64,000 nucleotides of DNA from Bactericera cockerelli (taxonomy: Eukaryota; Arthropoda; Insecta; Hemiptera; Triozidae), in NCBI GenBank assembly GCA_024516035.1, contig CM044963.1:22223619-22287618 (forward strand). Reading direction: 5' to 3'. The notes beneath the pieces are model-generated. The model did not search any database. It was not told the origin of the DNA and was given only the letters and a program-made list of their open reading frames with translations. Numbering within the stretch: position 1 is the stretch's first letter; every line of letters starts with the position of its first letter. A program made the translations under genes and the position numbers. Positions 25,111 to 34,912 of the stretch are shown one piece after another.

Positions 25111-25420
25111 AGATATAAAAAGTAAAAAAAAAAAATCTAATCAACAATCAATTGTTAAAGATTTTTCCAATATCTTTACAAGTAATATTTTTGAAATGCT
25201 TCCAAAAAAACTGTAGGGGGTTTGTTTCATTTTCTTCAAAACATAATATAAAATAAAATTCTGAACGTTTTTTCCCCAAATATGTAAAATCAACACTCAT
25301 CTTAGAAGTCAAATAACAAAATGGCTTAGGATGGGTCCTCCGTATGAAAAAAATTATGAAAAATAAAACAAATGATTTATTATTATTTTTATTATAATAA
25401 ATATATACATAATATATGTC

Positions 25421-25471
25421 CTAACTAAAGGGCGGGGTTCTTGCCTTAGGCAATCTCTTCCACCCAACCCT
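25421..25471 (+). repeat. GGCGGGG/TCTTCCACCCAACCC motif element
   Basis: TCCTAACTAAAGGGCGGGGT then TGCCTTAGGCAATCTCTTCC and ACCCAACCC. The same block is at 31.75, 42.11, 43.55 and 52.34 kb. Here it ends 37 bases before the exon 1 acceptor. Confidence 0.7.
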
Positions 25472-25508
25472 TTATTTCTATTATTGTTACCACCACCTCC
25501 CCCCTCAG

Positions 25509-25758
25509 GTGAACGTCTCAGACGTGCGCCCCATCCCGCGCGCCCTCATGAAGGTGCGCACGCAGGCGGTGGAGTGCGCCCTGGCCGGACACTCCTCCCG
25601 GCGCCAGACAGACGCGGAGGAGGCGCAGTTCCAGGCGCTGATCGGCGCCGCCGAGTACACCTTCCTGATGAGCATCAAGATGCACCTGGTGGGCTCTGTG
25701 CTGCTGGTGGAGCTCTGGGACCTGGAGACCAAGAACAGTGTGCGACACACACTAGAGG
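25509..25758 (+). CDS. Tudor-family protein, exon 1 in window: end of a Tudor unit
   Basis: This is the first exon I can see of a multi-Tudor protein. It opens after CCCCCCTCAG at phase 0 and reads VNVSDVRPIPRALMKVRTQA, the usual sequence just after the DYGN core of an extended Tudor domain, then VECALAG and the SN-like half (AEYTFLMSIKMHLVG, VLLVELWDLETKNS). The first half of this unit, with the aromatic cage, must be in an upstream exon that I do not find in the preceding 25 kb. It ends with CTAGAGG before GTGAGT, phase 1, which fits exon 2. The exon is strongly GC-rich against AT-rich flanks. The donor is the seed of the 16-bp array that follows. The downstream order of about eleven Tudor units makes an orthologue of Drosophila tudor plausible, but I cannot prove it. 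Confidence 0.85.
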
Positions 25759-27486
25759 GTGAGTACACTAGAGGATGAGTACACTAGAGGATGAGTACAC
25801 TAGAGGATGAGTACACTAGAGGATGAGTACACTAGAGGATGAGTTCACTAGAGGGTGAGTACACTAGAGGGTGAGTACACTAGAGGATGAGTACACTAGA
25901 GGATGATGAGTACACTAGAGGATGATGAGTACACTAGAGGATGAGTACACTACTAGAGGGTGAGTACACTAGAGGATGAGTACACTAGAGGATGAGTACA
26001 CTAGAGGATGAGTACACTAGAGGATGAGTACACTAGAGGGTGAGTACACTAGAGGATGAGTACACTAGAGGATGAGTACACTACTAGAGGGTGAGTACAC
26101 TAGAGGGTGAGTACACTAGAGGATGAGTACACTAGAGGATGAGTACACTAGAGGATGAGTACACTAGAGGGTGAGTACACTAGAGGGTGAGTACACTAGA
26201 GGATGAGTACACTAGAGGATGAGTACACTAGAGGATGAGTACACTAGAGGATGAGTACACTAGAGGGTGAGTACACTAGAGGATGAGTACACTAGAGGGT
26301 GAGTACACTAGAGGATGAGTACACTAGAGGATGAGTACACTAGAGGATGAGTACACTAGAGGGTGAGTACACTAGAGGGTGAGTACACTAGAGGGTGAGT
26401 ACACTAGAGGATGAGTACACTTGAGGATGAGTACACTACTAGAGGGTGAGTACACTAGAGGATGAGTACACTAGAGGATGAGTACACTAGAGGGTGAGTA
26501 CACTAGAGGATGAGTACACTAGAGGGTGAGTACACTAGAGGATGAGTACACTAGAGGGTGAGTACACTAGAGGATGAGTACACTAGAGGATGAGTACACT
26601 AGAGGGTGAGTACACTAGAGGGTGAGTTCACTAGAGGATGAGTTCACTAGAGGATGAGTACACTAGAGGGTGAGTACACTAGAGGATGAGTACACTAGAG
26701 GATGAGTACACTACTAGAGGGTGAGTACACTAGAGGGTGAGTACACTTGAGGATGAGTACACTAGAGGGTGAGTACACTAGAGGATGAGTACACTAGAGG
26801 GTGAGTACACTAGAGGGTGAGTACACTAGAGGATGAGTACACTAGAGGGTGAGTACACTAGAGGATGAGTACACTAGAGGATGAGTACACTAGAGGGTGA
26901 GTACACTAGAGGGTGAGTACACTAGAGGGTGAGTACACTAGAGGGTGAGTACACTTGAGGGTGAGTACACTAGAGGATGAGTACACTAGAGGGTGAGTAC
27001 ACTAGAGGATGAGTACACTAGAGGGTGAGTACACTAGAGGATGAGTACACTAGAGGGTGAGTACACTAGAGGGTGAGTACACTAGAGGATGAGTACACTA
27101 GAGGGTGAGTACACTAGAGGGTGAGTACACTAGAGGATGAGTACACTAGAGGATGAGTACACTAGAGGATGAGTACACTAGAGGATGAGTACACTAGAGG
27201 ATGAGTACACTAGAGGATGAGTACACTAGAGGATGAGTACACTAGAGGATGAGTACACTAGAGGGTGAGTACACTAGAGGATGAGTACACTAGAGGATGA
27301 GTACACTGAAGGGTGAGTACACTAGAGGATGAGTACACTAGAGGATGAGTACACTAGAGGGTGAGTACACTAGAGGGTGAGTACACTAGAGGATGAGTAC
27401 ACTAGAGGTTGAGTTCACTAGAGGTTGAGTACTCTACACCTCTAGACTCTCTAGAGGGTGAGTACACTAAGAACAGTGTGCAATAC
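25745..27486 (+). repeat. 16-bp minisatellite made of the exon 1 splice donor, about 105 units
   Basis: The unit is GAGGRTGAGTACACTA, 16 bases. It starts inside exon 1 (ACACTAGAGGGTGAGT), so the first unit is the real donor. Units with GGTGAGT keep a perfect donor (AGG/GTGAGT); units with GATGAGT have lost the GT. The two types alternate irregularly, with a few TTGAGT and CTTGAG variants. The right end (about 27463-27486) reads AAGAACAGTGTGCAATACAC, a second copy of the end of exon 1 (AAGAACAGTGTGCGACACAC at 25731). The whole array thus arose from a duplicated exon-intron border. Use of any downstream donor would bring in TGA within a few codons. Confidence 0.95.
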
Positions 27487-27592
27487 ACACATCCAATTTT
27501 TCAAGCTGAATAAAAAAAATCACTTAAATTTACAACACAAAATAACTGAAATTTTACCTAAGGAGTATTTTGTAGATGGATGTGGGGGTTTT

Positions 27593-27613
27593 TTACCTTA
27601 CCTTACCTTACCT
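27593..27613 (-). repeat. (GGTAA)n tail of the LINE
   Basis: Four to five copies of GGTAA on the minus strand directly at the end of the reading frame; the stop codon TAA is the first repeat. Microsatellite tails of this kind are typical of RTE-like non-LTR elements. It is not a telomere repeat. Confidence 0.8.
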
Positions 27614-30292
27614 CCATGGCCATTGGAAACCTAGTTGGTTTTTGGCCTCGTCTACAACATGCCTCCATGCTCTGCGATCCTGTGCTCCCTCTATTGTGAT
27701 TCCCATTTTTCTGACATCTTTTTCTACTTGATCGAACCATCTCAGTCTCGGTCTTCCTCTTGGTCTTGAACCCTCGGGTGTTTCTTCTATCACTTTCTTT
27801 AGTTGACTTTCATCTTCTTTTCTCCAAACATGACCCATCCATCTCAAACGTCTACTCCTAGCTTGTGCCACTATATCTGGTTGATTGTAAAGGGTTCTTA
27901 TTTCTTGGTTTTTCCTACTTCTCCAAATTCCGTCTTCTTGAATCGGTCCATAAATTCTTCTGAGTATTTTATTTTCGAAAGTTATCAGTTTTTTCTCTGA
28001 TGATTTACTTAACACCCATATCTCTACACCATATAGTAATACTGGTTGCACTATGGTTTTATATATGTTTATCTTTGTGTTCTGTGACAGAATTTTACTC
28101 TTGAACAGTTTGTCAAGAGACCAATAGCTCTTGTTGGCAGTTGCAATTCTTAGATTTATTTCATGGTCTTCTTCATTTGATTGATTAATTGTAACCCCCA
28201 GGTACTTGAACTCGTTGCATCTTTGAAATGATTTATTTCCAACATTCAAGTTGGATCTATTCAAGTTCTCGATATTTCTTCCTATTACCATGTACTTTGT
28301 CTTGGACTCGCTGACCTCTAATCCTACTAATTTAGCCTCGTTTATTAGTACATCTGCTAGTTGTTGTAAGCCAGAACGGTCTTCTGAAATTAAAGCCACA
28401 TCATCAGCAAAAGCTAGTAGATTAATTTTTGTTCCTAGTTTTATGCCTGGAGTTTGTTCTTTCGTTTTTCTCAGAGCTTCGTCTAGAGCTATGTTGAATA
28501 GTAATGGAGATAGCCCATCTCCTTGACGTACTCCAGCATTAATATGGAAATCTGAGGTCTGACTATCGTTTATTCTAACTTTACATGTTGACTCTGCAAT
28601 ACACATTTGGGCCAGTCTTACTAGTTTATCTGGTATTCCATTTTTTCGAAGATAGTGCCATAATTTCTGTCTATTAATTGTGTCGTAAGCTTTTTGAAAA
28701 TCAATGAAGAGTACATGAATTATTCTATTATATTCCCAGTGTCTAGCTATGGCTTCACGGATGGTAAATAGCTGGTCTGTGGTAGATTTATTTCTTCTGA
28801 ATCCTGCCTGATGGTCATCTAGGATTTCTTCGGCATATACATTCAATCTTTTTGTAAGTATTTTTGAAAGGATTTTGTATGTGGTTATGATAAGAGAGAT
28901 CCCTCTATAATTGCTACATTCTAGTTTGTCCCCCTTTTTATGAATTGGTATAATGACTGCATTTTTCCAGTCTTTGGGGAGTATTTCTTGATTCCAAATT
29001 TTTTGTATGAGGGTGAATATTTTGTTTTTTAATAATGGACCACCGTTTTTCACTATTTCAATAGGTATGCCATCTTCTCCAGGTGACTTGCCATTTTTCA
29101 ATTCTTTCAAGGCTACTTCAAATTCTTCTATACTAGGTTCTTCCACTTCTGGTTGGACATGTTGGAATACTTCTTCATTGGTTAAGGGTATTTCAGTGTC
29201 AGCAACATTTAGTAATTTTTCAAAATATTCTTTCCAAATATCAAGAACTTCATTTTGATCACATGTTATTTTTCCATGCTTGTCTTTTACTCCAACGGAT
29301 TTGGGTTGGTAACCTTTTTTGAAATATCTTACGTTTTGGTGGAAATCTTTTGTTCTGTTCTGAGTTCTATCTTGTTCTGCTTTTTCCAGTTTCTTTTTGA
29401 TGTCGTCTCTCTTTGCTTTTCTCAACTGCTTGTTTACTTCTCTATTAATTTGTCGGTAAAATAGCTTATTATTTTCTGTGTTTGATTGTAGGAGCTTGCG
29501 TTTTGCTTCTCTTCTTTGTTCTATCATCTTTTTATGTTCATCAGTAATCCAAGGTTTTCCTTTTTTAATTGTATTGATTCCTAAAACTTCCTTGCTGACT
29601 TCTGTAATTGTTTGTTTGATGTTAGACCATTCATTTTCAATATTATATGTCTCTTCATTTTGATTTAGGGCTTCAAAACGATTATTTATTTTTAAAATGA
29701 GCTCATTCTTAGTTTCAATGTTTTTCAGTTTTTCTAAGTCTAATATGGGTGCTTTCGTTTGTTCTTTTCTATCTTCCGTTTTGATTCTTTGTCTCACTCG
29801 TACTTGAACCAGATAGTGATCTGTGCCACATTCAGCTCCTCTTCTAGTTCTCACATTCATAACACTGGACTTGTGTCTTTTATCAATTAAGATGTGATCA
29901 ATCTGGTTTTGAATATTCCCATTAGGTGAAATCCAGGTTACTTTGTAAATGTCTTTACGAGGGAAATGCGTTGAAACTATATTCATATTTCTAGATGTTG
30001 CAAAGTGGATAAGTCTCATTCCATTATCATTTGTTGTTGGGTGTAAGCTGTTGGTACCAATCACATTTTTCCAACATTCTTCTCTTCCAATTTTAGCGTT
30101 CGCATCCCCCATCATTATCTTTACATCATAGACTGGAAGTGAGGCCATTACGTTTTCTAAGTCTTGATAAAACTGGTCTTTCATGTCATCATCCGCTTCA
30201 TTGGTAGGAGCATAGAAGGATACAATTGAAATATTACTAAATTTGCCTTTGAGTCTTAGGTGACAAATGCGTTCATTTATGGGGTTGAACAT
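27608..30292 (-). CDS. 5'-truncated non-LTR retrotransposon: endonuclease and reverse transcriptase
   Basis: An uninterrupted 894-codon frame in intron 1, opposite to the host gene. Residues 1-165 are the C-terminal part of an apurinic-type endonuclease (SFYAPTNE near 25, MGDANAKIG at 61-69, the TDHYLV motif at 158-163). The reverse transcriptase spans about 400-690: GEDGIP, HKKGD, NYRGISL, HQAGFRR, DFQKAYD at 531-537, GVRQGDGLSP at 587-596 and the catalytic FADD at 628-631. The C-terminus has the RGRPRLRWFDQV motif and ends on WPWR. The frame is open upstream of the first Met (KYTKSV) but reaches a poly(A) tract within 20 bases, so about 100 N-terminal residues of the endonuclease are gone. 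The intact frame argues for recent insertion. Best guess is an RTE-like clade, from the tail and the C-terminal motif; clade not proven. Confidence 0.9.
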   Translation of the reverse strand: MFNPINERICHLRLKGKFSNISIVSFYAPTNEADDDMKDQFYQDLENVMASLPVYDVKIMMGDANAKIGREECWKNVIGTNSLHPTTNDNGMRLIHFATSRNMNIVSTHFPRKDIYKVTWISPNGNIQNQIDHILIDKRHKSSVMNVRTRRGAECGTDHYLVQVRVRQRIKTEDRKEQTKAPILDLEKLKNIETKNELILKINNRFEALNQNEETYNIENEWSNIKQTITEVSKEVLGINTIKKGKPWITDEHKKMIEQRREAKRKLLQSNTENNKLFYRQINREVNKQLRKAKRDDIKKKLEKAEQDRTQNRTKDFHQNVRYFKKGYQPKSVGVKDKHGKITCDQNEVLDIWKEYFEKLLNVADTEIPLTNEEVFQHVQPEVEEPSIEEFEVALKELKNGKSPGEDGIPIEIVKNGGPLLKNKIFTLIQKIWNQEILPKDWKNAVIIPIHKKGDKLECSNYRGISLIITTYKILSKILTKRLNVYAEEILDDHQAGFRRNKSTTDQLFTIREAIARHWEYNRIIHVLFIDFQKAYDTINRQKLWHYLRKNGIPDKLVRLAQMCIAESTCKVRINDSQTSDFHINAGVRQGDGLSPLLFNIALDEALRKTKEQTPGIKLGTKINLLAFADDVALISEDRSGLQQLADVLINEAKLVGLEVSESKTKYMVIGRNIENLNRSNLNVGNKSFQRCNEFKYLGVTINQSNEEDHEINLRIATANKSYWSLDKLFKSKILSQNTKINIYKTIVQPVLLYGVEIWVLSKSSEKKLITFENKILRRIYGPIQEDGIWRSRKNQEIRTLYNQPDIVAQARSRRLRWMGHVWRKEDESQLKKVIEETPEGSRPRGRPRLRWFDQVEKDVRKMGITIEGAQDRRAWRHVVDEAKNQLGFQWPWR

Positions 30293-30314
30293 AAATACGG
30301 ATTTTGTGTATTTC

Positions 30315-30341
30315 TTTTTTTTTTTTTTTTTTTTTTTTTTT

Positions 30342-30380
<39 letters not shown>
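30315..30380 (-). repeat. 66-base T run at the broken 5' end of the LINE
   Basis: Pure T with one A on this strand, so poly(A) on the LINE strand directly before its truncated 5' end. Confidence 0.9.
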
Positions 30381-30385
<5 letters not shown>

Positions 30386-30589
30386 ATCATAAATATTTAT
30401 AGTTTTAATTGAGTGAAGTTACTTTCAAGTCTAAATTTTAAAACCATCTTTTTTTCTATGTCTCTAGTTTCCCTAGCTAGAAGAACTAGTCTACCGTCTC
30501 AATGTTTCAGTGCTGTCAATTTTTAAAGATATTGTTATTATTATTAAAAAATAAATTCTGTGTATCTCTTTTTTTTAATACTTAATAAT

Positions 30590-30945
30590 AATTAATTCCG
30601 TGTCCGTGAGATAGGTATCGATACCTAAATCACGGTGTTGAGAGGATTATATGGACGCCCAGATACAATGTCTAGGCTCCTTTCATGTCCATTGATTCTA
30701 TTTGGTTTTAACGTCCTGACTTGAGGTAGACAGGACTGGGGTTTTACCCTCCATTCGCTGGGAATCGTACCAGCTACCCACATTAACCTCACCCAGCCTT
30801 GGTAGGGCCGGAACTGCCAGCCTCACATGATTGGAGGGAACAGAATTTTCTGTGCGAAAAGTCTGCTCCAACCGGGAATCGAACTCAGGATCTCTGGACT
30901 ACAGGCAGTAGTCACAACCGTTACGCCACGGACGCTGGCTTTTAA
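30590..30945 (-). mobile_element. tRNA-derived SINE, family E
   Basis: Minus-strand head TCCGTGGCGTAACGGTTGTG with B box GAGTTCGATTCCCGG; body TTCTGTTCCCTCCAATCATG, GGTACGATTCCCAGCGAATG; end CACGGAATTAATTATT. Near-identical to the copy at 47.67 kb. Confidence 0.8.
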
Positions 30946-31079
30946 TAATAATAATAAATAATTTGTTTTATTTTTCATTTCTTTTTTTTTTGTACACAGG
31001 TCCCATCCTAAGCCTTTTTTATTTGGCTTCTAATATGAGTGTTGTTGTTACATATAACATTTTCTGTGTTTCTTCGCAG

Positions 31080-31170
31080 CTATGGTGCAGGCGGCCCAGA
31101 AAGCCAAGCCCCCGACACCCGTCAAATCCTCTCCAGACACGCCGGCGTCTAACATCAGTGCAGCCTCCTC
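31080..31170 (+). CDS. Tudor-family protein, exon 2: low-complexity linker
   Basis: After TTCTTCGCAG the exon completes the split codon G/CT and reads AMVQAAQKAKPPTPVKSSPD then TPASNISAASS. It ends TC before GTAAGT (phase 2), which fits exon 3. Composition (P, S, A, K) suggests a disordered linker between the first Tudor unit and the RGG region. Seen: phase match on both sides and GC-rich codon use. Confidence 0.8.
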
Positions 31171-31189
31171 GTAAGTACCTTTCCATGCT

Positions 31190-31275
31190 CTGGTGGTCGG
31201 GTGGTTGAGGCGCTGCTCTGGTGATCCACATAGTGTGGGAAGTTGTTGGTTCGAATCCCACCCAATGCATTTTTT
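31190..31275 (+). mobile_element. tRNA-like SINE head (family A related)
   Basis: TGGTCGGGTGGTTGAGGCGC with GGTTCGAATCCCACCCAATG, then a T run. Begins about 20 bases after the exon 2 donor. Confidence 0.6.
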
Positions 31276-31574
31276 TTTGTACGTCCAATATTTGAGAACT
31301 CAACCACCTTTTTGTCTTCTTCTCTCACTTTGACAAAAATAAGAGATACCTATTCCTGGATATTTCAGAAAATATTTCTGGTCCATTGAGTTCTCTTATA
31401 AATATCCAGGTTCGACTTAAATTTTTTTTTTTCATTATAAACTTATTTTTAATCATCATCGACCTCCTATTAGGTACTCATGTACTTTTCATAGGTAGAT
31501 AGATAGATAGTCAGACAGGCTCAGATTTGAGTTTTTTTTATAGACTTACTTTTTTAGTGGTAGAATTCGCACTG

Positions 31575-31800
31575 GAGAGAGCTCTTTTACACAACCATAG
31601 ATCTTCAACCCAACCGTAGCTCTTCCACCCAACCATTAAGCTCTTCCACCCAACCATTGAGCTTTTCCACCCAACCATTAAGCTCTTCCACCCAACCATT
31701 GAGCTTTTCCACCCAACCATTAAGCTTTTCCACCCAACCATAGCTCTTCTACCCAAAGGGTTGCGTGGAAGAGATTGCCATAGGCAGTAACCCCGCCCTT
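31575..31800 (+). repeat. 22-bp tandem repeat CTCTTCCACCCAACCATTAAG, about eight units
   Basis: Unit CTCTTCCACCCAACCATTAAG with TTTT/TCTT variants, followed by GAGATTGCCATAGGCAGTAA and CCCCGCCCTTTAG, the inverse of the motif element at 25.42 kb. So the array is an amplified end of that element. Confidence 0.8.
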
Positions 31801-31904
31801 TAGTTTGGACATATGTATATATTTTGTTTATTTTTTTTCTTGTTTATATTATTAATATTGTCAATTTTTATATTTCATGTTTACCATTATTTGTCTGTAT
31901 ATAA

Positions 31905-32120
31905 TTAGTCTGGCTGGGGGACTATAAATAGGGAGTAGACCAGCAGTCTCCCTGGGAGACTATAAACAGGGAGTAGACCAGCAGTCTGGCTGGGGGAGAA
32001 TAAACAGGGAGTAGACCAGCAGTCTGGCATAATAATATGTCTTGGGTTTACTGCTGGAATAATGGGACTTTAATAGTTTTAATCGGGCAGTATAAATAAG
32101 GCGATATTATTATTATTATT
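31905..32120 (+). repeat. Element H tandem units, then a family D SINE 3' end
   Basis: Three 39-bp units (AGTCTGGCTGGGGGACTATA and variants) at 31910-32025 without the element body, then the D-family end GCTGGAATAATGGGACTTTA to 32110. The (ATT)n tail leads into the exon 3 acceptor. Confidence 0.75.
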
Positions 32121-32136
32121 ATTGTCTCCTCCCCAG

Positions 32137-32352
32137 GAACCCGGCAGCGGGCGACACAAAGAACAGCTTCGCCCGCAAGGCGGCCCCCCGGGGGGACAAG
32201 TACCTGAGCTCAGACGAGAGTGACGGAGCCGCCCGGCCCCCCGCCAGGAAGCCCCGGGGGGCAACAGCTTCCAGGACAGACAGAGTGGCGGCGAGGAGGG
32301 CGGGCCAGACCGGGCGGTGCCAAGCCGGCGGGCGGCGGTGCTGACTCCACCG
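32137..32352 (+). CDS. Tudor-family protein, exon 3: charged, RG-containing linker
   Basis: Starts after CTCCTCCCCAG at phase 2: SNPAAGDTKNSFARKAAPRG, DKYLSSDESDGAARPP. The literal frame then meets TGA at about 32341. With one G added in the run at 32256-32261 and one in the run at 32312-32314 it reads on as RKPRGGNSFQDRQSGGEEG, GGAKPAGGGADST and ends G before GTGAGG, phase 1, which fits exon 4 exactly. I take both as assembly errors. Role: disordered, arginine/glycine-bearing region; such residues are methylation targets in the partners of Tudor domains. Confidence 0.75.
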
Positions 32353-32399
32353 GTGAGGGTTACCTGTTTTTTTTTTTTTTTTTTTTGCATAATTGAATT

Positions 32400-32708
32400 G
32401 TATGTATGTATTATTTTATTTGTGGTGAAGCACAAGGCCTCTTCACAATTTTTGTGGGTAGCGCAGCATTACTAAGAGCCTCCTTCACATAGCGAATTAT
32501 TCTATTACATTAAAGTCTTTTTACTCTGGTAGTGCCGCCACTGATCGTTACTCATACAAGTAACTACTCATTTCTCCTCACGAGGTATGAGTGGACCCCG
32601 AACATCCAAGTACAGAACAGAAAAATTCCTGCCCCGCTGGGGATTGAACCCAGGTCACCATGCGTGCAATGCCTAGCGCGCTAACTCATTCTGCCACGGT
32701 GGCTACTA
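32400..32708 (-). mobile_element. tRNA-derived SINE, family C
   Basis: Near-full copy: GCCACCGTGGCAGAATGAGT head, GGGTTCAATCCCCAGC box, body GTGCTTCACCACAAATAAAA at the far end. Confidence 0.85.
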
Positions 32709-32924
32709 TTGAATTGAATTGAATAATTTTATTTATTTGTACAAGAAAGATATTGTACAAAAAACAATACATCTCCTATAAGCTAAGTCTAACTTCTGAG
32801 GAGAGTGAGCGTTACAAAGAGGTGCTTTGTTAAACTGTTGGCATAATGGGACTACCTGTCTTGCGCTGACAGTCTAAATAAAGCACTACTTTTACTTATA
32901 CTTTCTTTTTCTGGAGAGTCTGCT

Positions 32925-33545
32925 AATCGAGGTCGTGTAGGGACGGAATCGGTGGTTCGGATCCCGCACAATGCATGATTTTTTCTCTAGTTTAATTCGT
33001 GCGACCACACAAGACCACTTAATAAGACTCTGAGCCACGCTGAGGATTCGGTAGTAGAAATGATTTGAGCATGAACCTTCTCGCCTTTTGGGTGTCTTCC
33101 ACTTAGTAATAATGTCGTCTTGTTTACACTGCCCGATTAGGACTATGAAGTCCCATTATTCCAGCAGTAAGCCCAAGACGTATTATTGTGTGGTAAATTC
33201 CCAAATGGGAGGATAACTTGTCTTGTCCCGGCTGGGTTTTGAACCCACGACCCCTGGAATCTCTAGATTCACACAGTGCCTTTGTACTTTCCACAAATTG
33301 AAAAGTTAGAGTCGAGTCGGAGATGTGTTTTTCCATAAATAGGGGTCAATACAAGATCAAGTACAGAGTCGAAAAATTCCTGGGTATGAATGGTCCACTA
33401 TTTGCTAACCAAGGAACGTGTCCATTCCAGATTGAACCGACCTCAGTAGCTTGACCGACAAGGCGACGGACTTGTAACTTTGAGTTCGGTGGTTTGAGTC
33501 CCAATTTCAGTGAAAATTTAACAGCGTGAGTGAGGGTCGTATTAT
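32925..33545. mobile_element. SINE cluster: A-like (+), D (-), B (+)
   Basis: 32925-33115 is a diverged family A copy with GGTGGTTCGGATCCCGCAC; 33120-33290 is an inverted family D copy (GGGTTTTGAACCCACGACC); 33445-33545 is a family B copy (GACCTCAGTAGCTTGACCGA, GGTGGTTTGAGTCCCAATTT). Confidence 0.75.
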
Positions 33546-34042
33546 GAAACAGAATTATAAAATCTAAGTCGACCCTTACATTTTATCAGCTGACCAATAG
33601 GTATTTTCAAACCAGATTTTTCCGCCACGAAGGCTGGCCATAGCTCCGTTACTTCACAGAGCTAATTACAGCTTCAAAGCCCGGCTTAGATATGACCTCT
33701 ACAGTTGCTGTCCAAATGAAAATTAAGGGATAGTGTCTACTAAGAATAACTAATCCGGTTTCATAATTCGGGCCTCTCTCAGGGTAGTTACCTTTTCAAA
33801 GGTAACATAAATATCATTAAAGAAGTTGGATCAAGTTTTATTTACAAAATAATGACATAGAATATATACAATTATACATACATAGATATTAAAATTAAGA
33901 AAAGAAAACTTAATCAAGGGCGGTGCTAATGCCAACTGCATTCTCTTATGTTACCTTTTCAACTTATTTATGTTAAATAACCTTTTTAAAGTTAACACAT
34001 TTACCTTTTACTCCAGAAGGGTCCATTTCCGCGTGAGAAAGA
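33546..34042. other. No feature seen
   Basis: Intron 3 sequence with a weak GGCGGTGCTAATGCC motif near 33920 that recalls the motif element; nothing else. Confidence 0.5.
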
Positions 34043-34257
34043 AGCGTATTCCAGATTTGACTTTTTTGTATTCCAGTTTGGAATAAGATTTTTTTTTTGT
34101 ATTCCAGATTGGAATAAGATTTTTTTTTTGTATTCCAGATTGAAATAAGATTTTTTTTGTATTCCAGATTGGAATAAGATTTTTTTTTTGTATTCCAGAT
34201 TGGAATAAGATTTTTTTTTGTATTCCAGATTGGAATAAGAATTTTTTTGTATTCCAG
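34043..34257 (+). repeat. About 30-bp minisatellite made of the exon 4 splice acceptor, eight AGs
   Basis: Each unit reads ATTGGAATAAGA, a run of 7-11 T, GTATTCCAG. AG dinucleotides end at 34054, 34076, 34107, 34138, 34167, 34198, 34228 and 34257; the last is the real acceptor and exon 4 starts ATTGGAGAAAG. The unit thus holds the first six exon bases, the pyrimidine tract and the AG. Spacing varies (22 to 31) with T-run length. Confidence 0.93.
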
Positions 34258-34523
34258 ATTGGAGAAAGAAGCGCGAGGAGGACTCTTACGGGTCCGGGGG
34301 GGAGCAGCAGAGGAAACCTCGCTTCGGGGGGGACCACCGGGGGCGGGGGGGGATGACAGCCGCCATGGAGGCGGGGGTGGAGGCTGGGGCGAGGCCACGC
34401 GGTCTGGAGGCGGTGGAGGAGATCGAGCAGGAGGTGGCAGCAGCAGATTCGGAGGAGGCGACGGGGACTCGCGGCCTCCTCCGAGGAAACCGCGCTATGG
34501 TGATGAAAATGATAGAATGGGCG
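34258..34523 (+). CDS. Tudor-family protein, exon 4: RGG/glycine-rich region
   Basis: Enters at phase 1 (G/AT): DWRKKREEDSYGSGGEQQRK, PRFGGDHRGRGG. With one G added to the eight-G run at 34345-34352 it continues DDSRHGGGGGWGEATRSGGG, then GGSSRFGGGDGDSRPP and RKPRYGDENDRMG, ending G before GTAAGA (phase 1). Without the correction it stays open in the wrong frame. RG and GGR repeats are typical RNA-binding, arginine-methylated segments. To have one inside a Tudor protein suggests self-binding or RNA contact; that is inference. Confidence 0.8.
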
Positions 34524-34774
34524 GTAAGATGGCTTTTATTGTTATTATTATTTTACACTTTATTAATAAGGACATGTATAAACAGATAATTACAAATCAA
34601 TAACATGTAATACAAGAAAAGAAAAAACTGAGAAAAAATAAAACGTCCCCTTACCCATACCGGGTACAAAAATTTGCTAGGTACCTGTACCCGTGCACAA
34701 CACTGCCCAGGACATTGTCTCTTGGGTTCATTACCTGCCACCAGCATGTCATAGACACGGAATGTAAGTGAGCT

Positions 34775-34875
34775 CTTCCACACAACCATTGAACTCTTCC
34801 ACCCACCCATAGCTCTTCCACCCACCCATAGCTCTTCCACCCACCCATAGCTCTTCCACCCAACCATAGCTCTTC
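34775..34875 (+). repeat. 20-bp tandem repeat CATAGCTCTTCCACCCACC
   Basis: About five units just before exon 5; same motif as the array at 31.58 kb. It supplies a long pyrimidine-rich stretch 40 bases before the acceptor. Confidence 0.8.
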
Positions 34876-34912
34876 CGGTTCAGATAACGTGTGAGGACCT
34901 CATTTGTTTCAG

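Noticed and set aside
27593..27613. Telomere-like TTACC repeats
   Set aside because: Four to five units at the exact 3' end of a LINE reading frame; arthropod telomeres are usually TTAGG.
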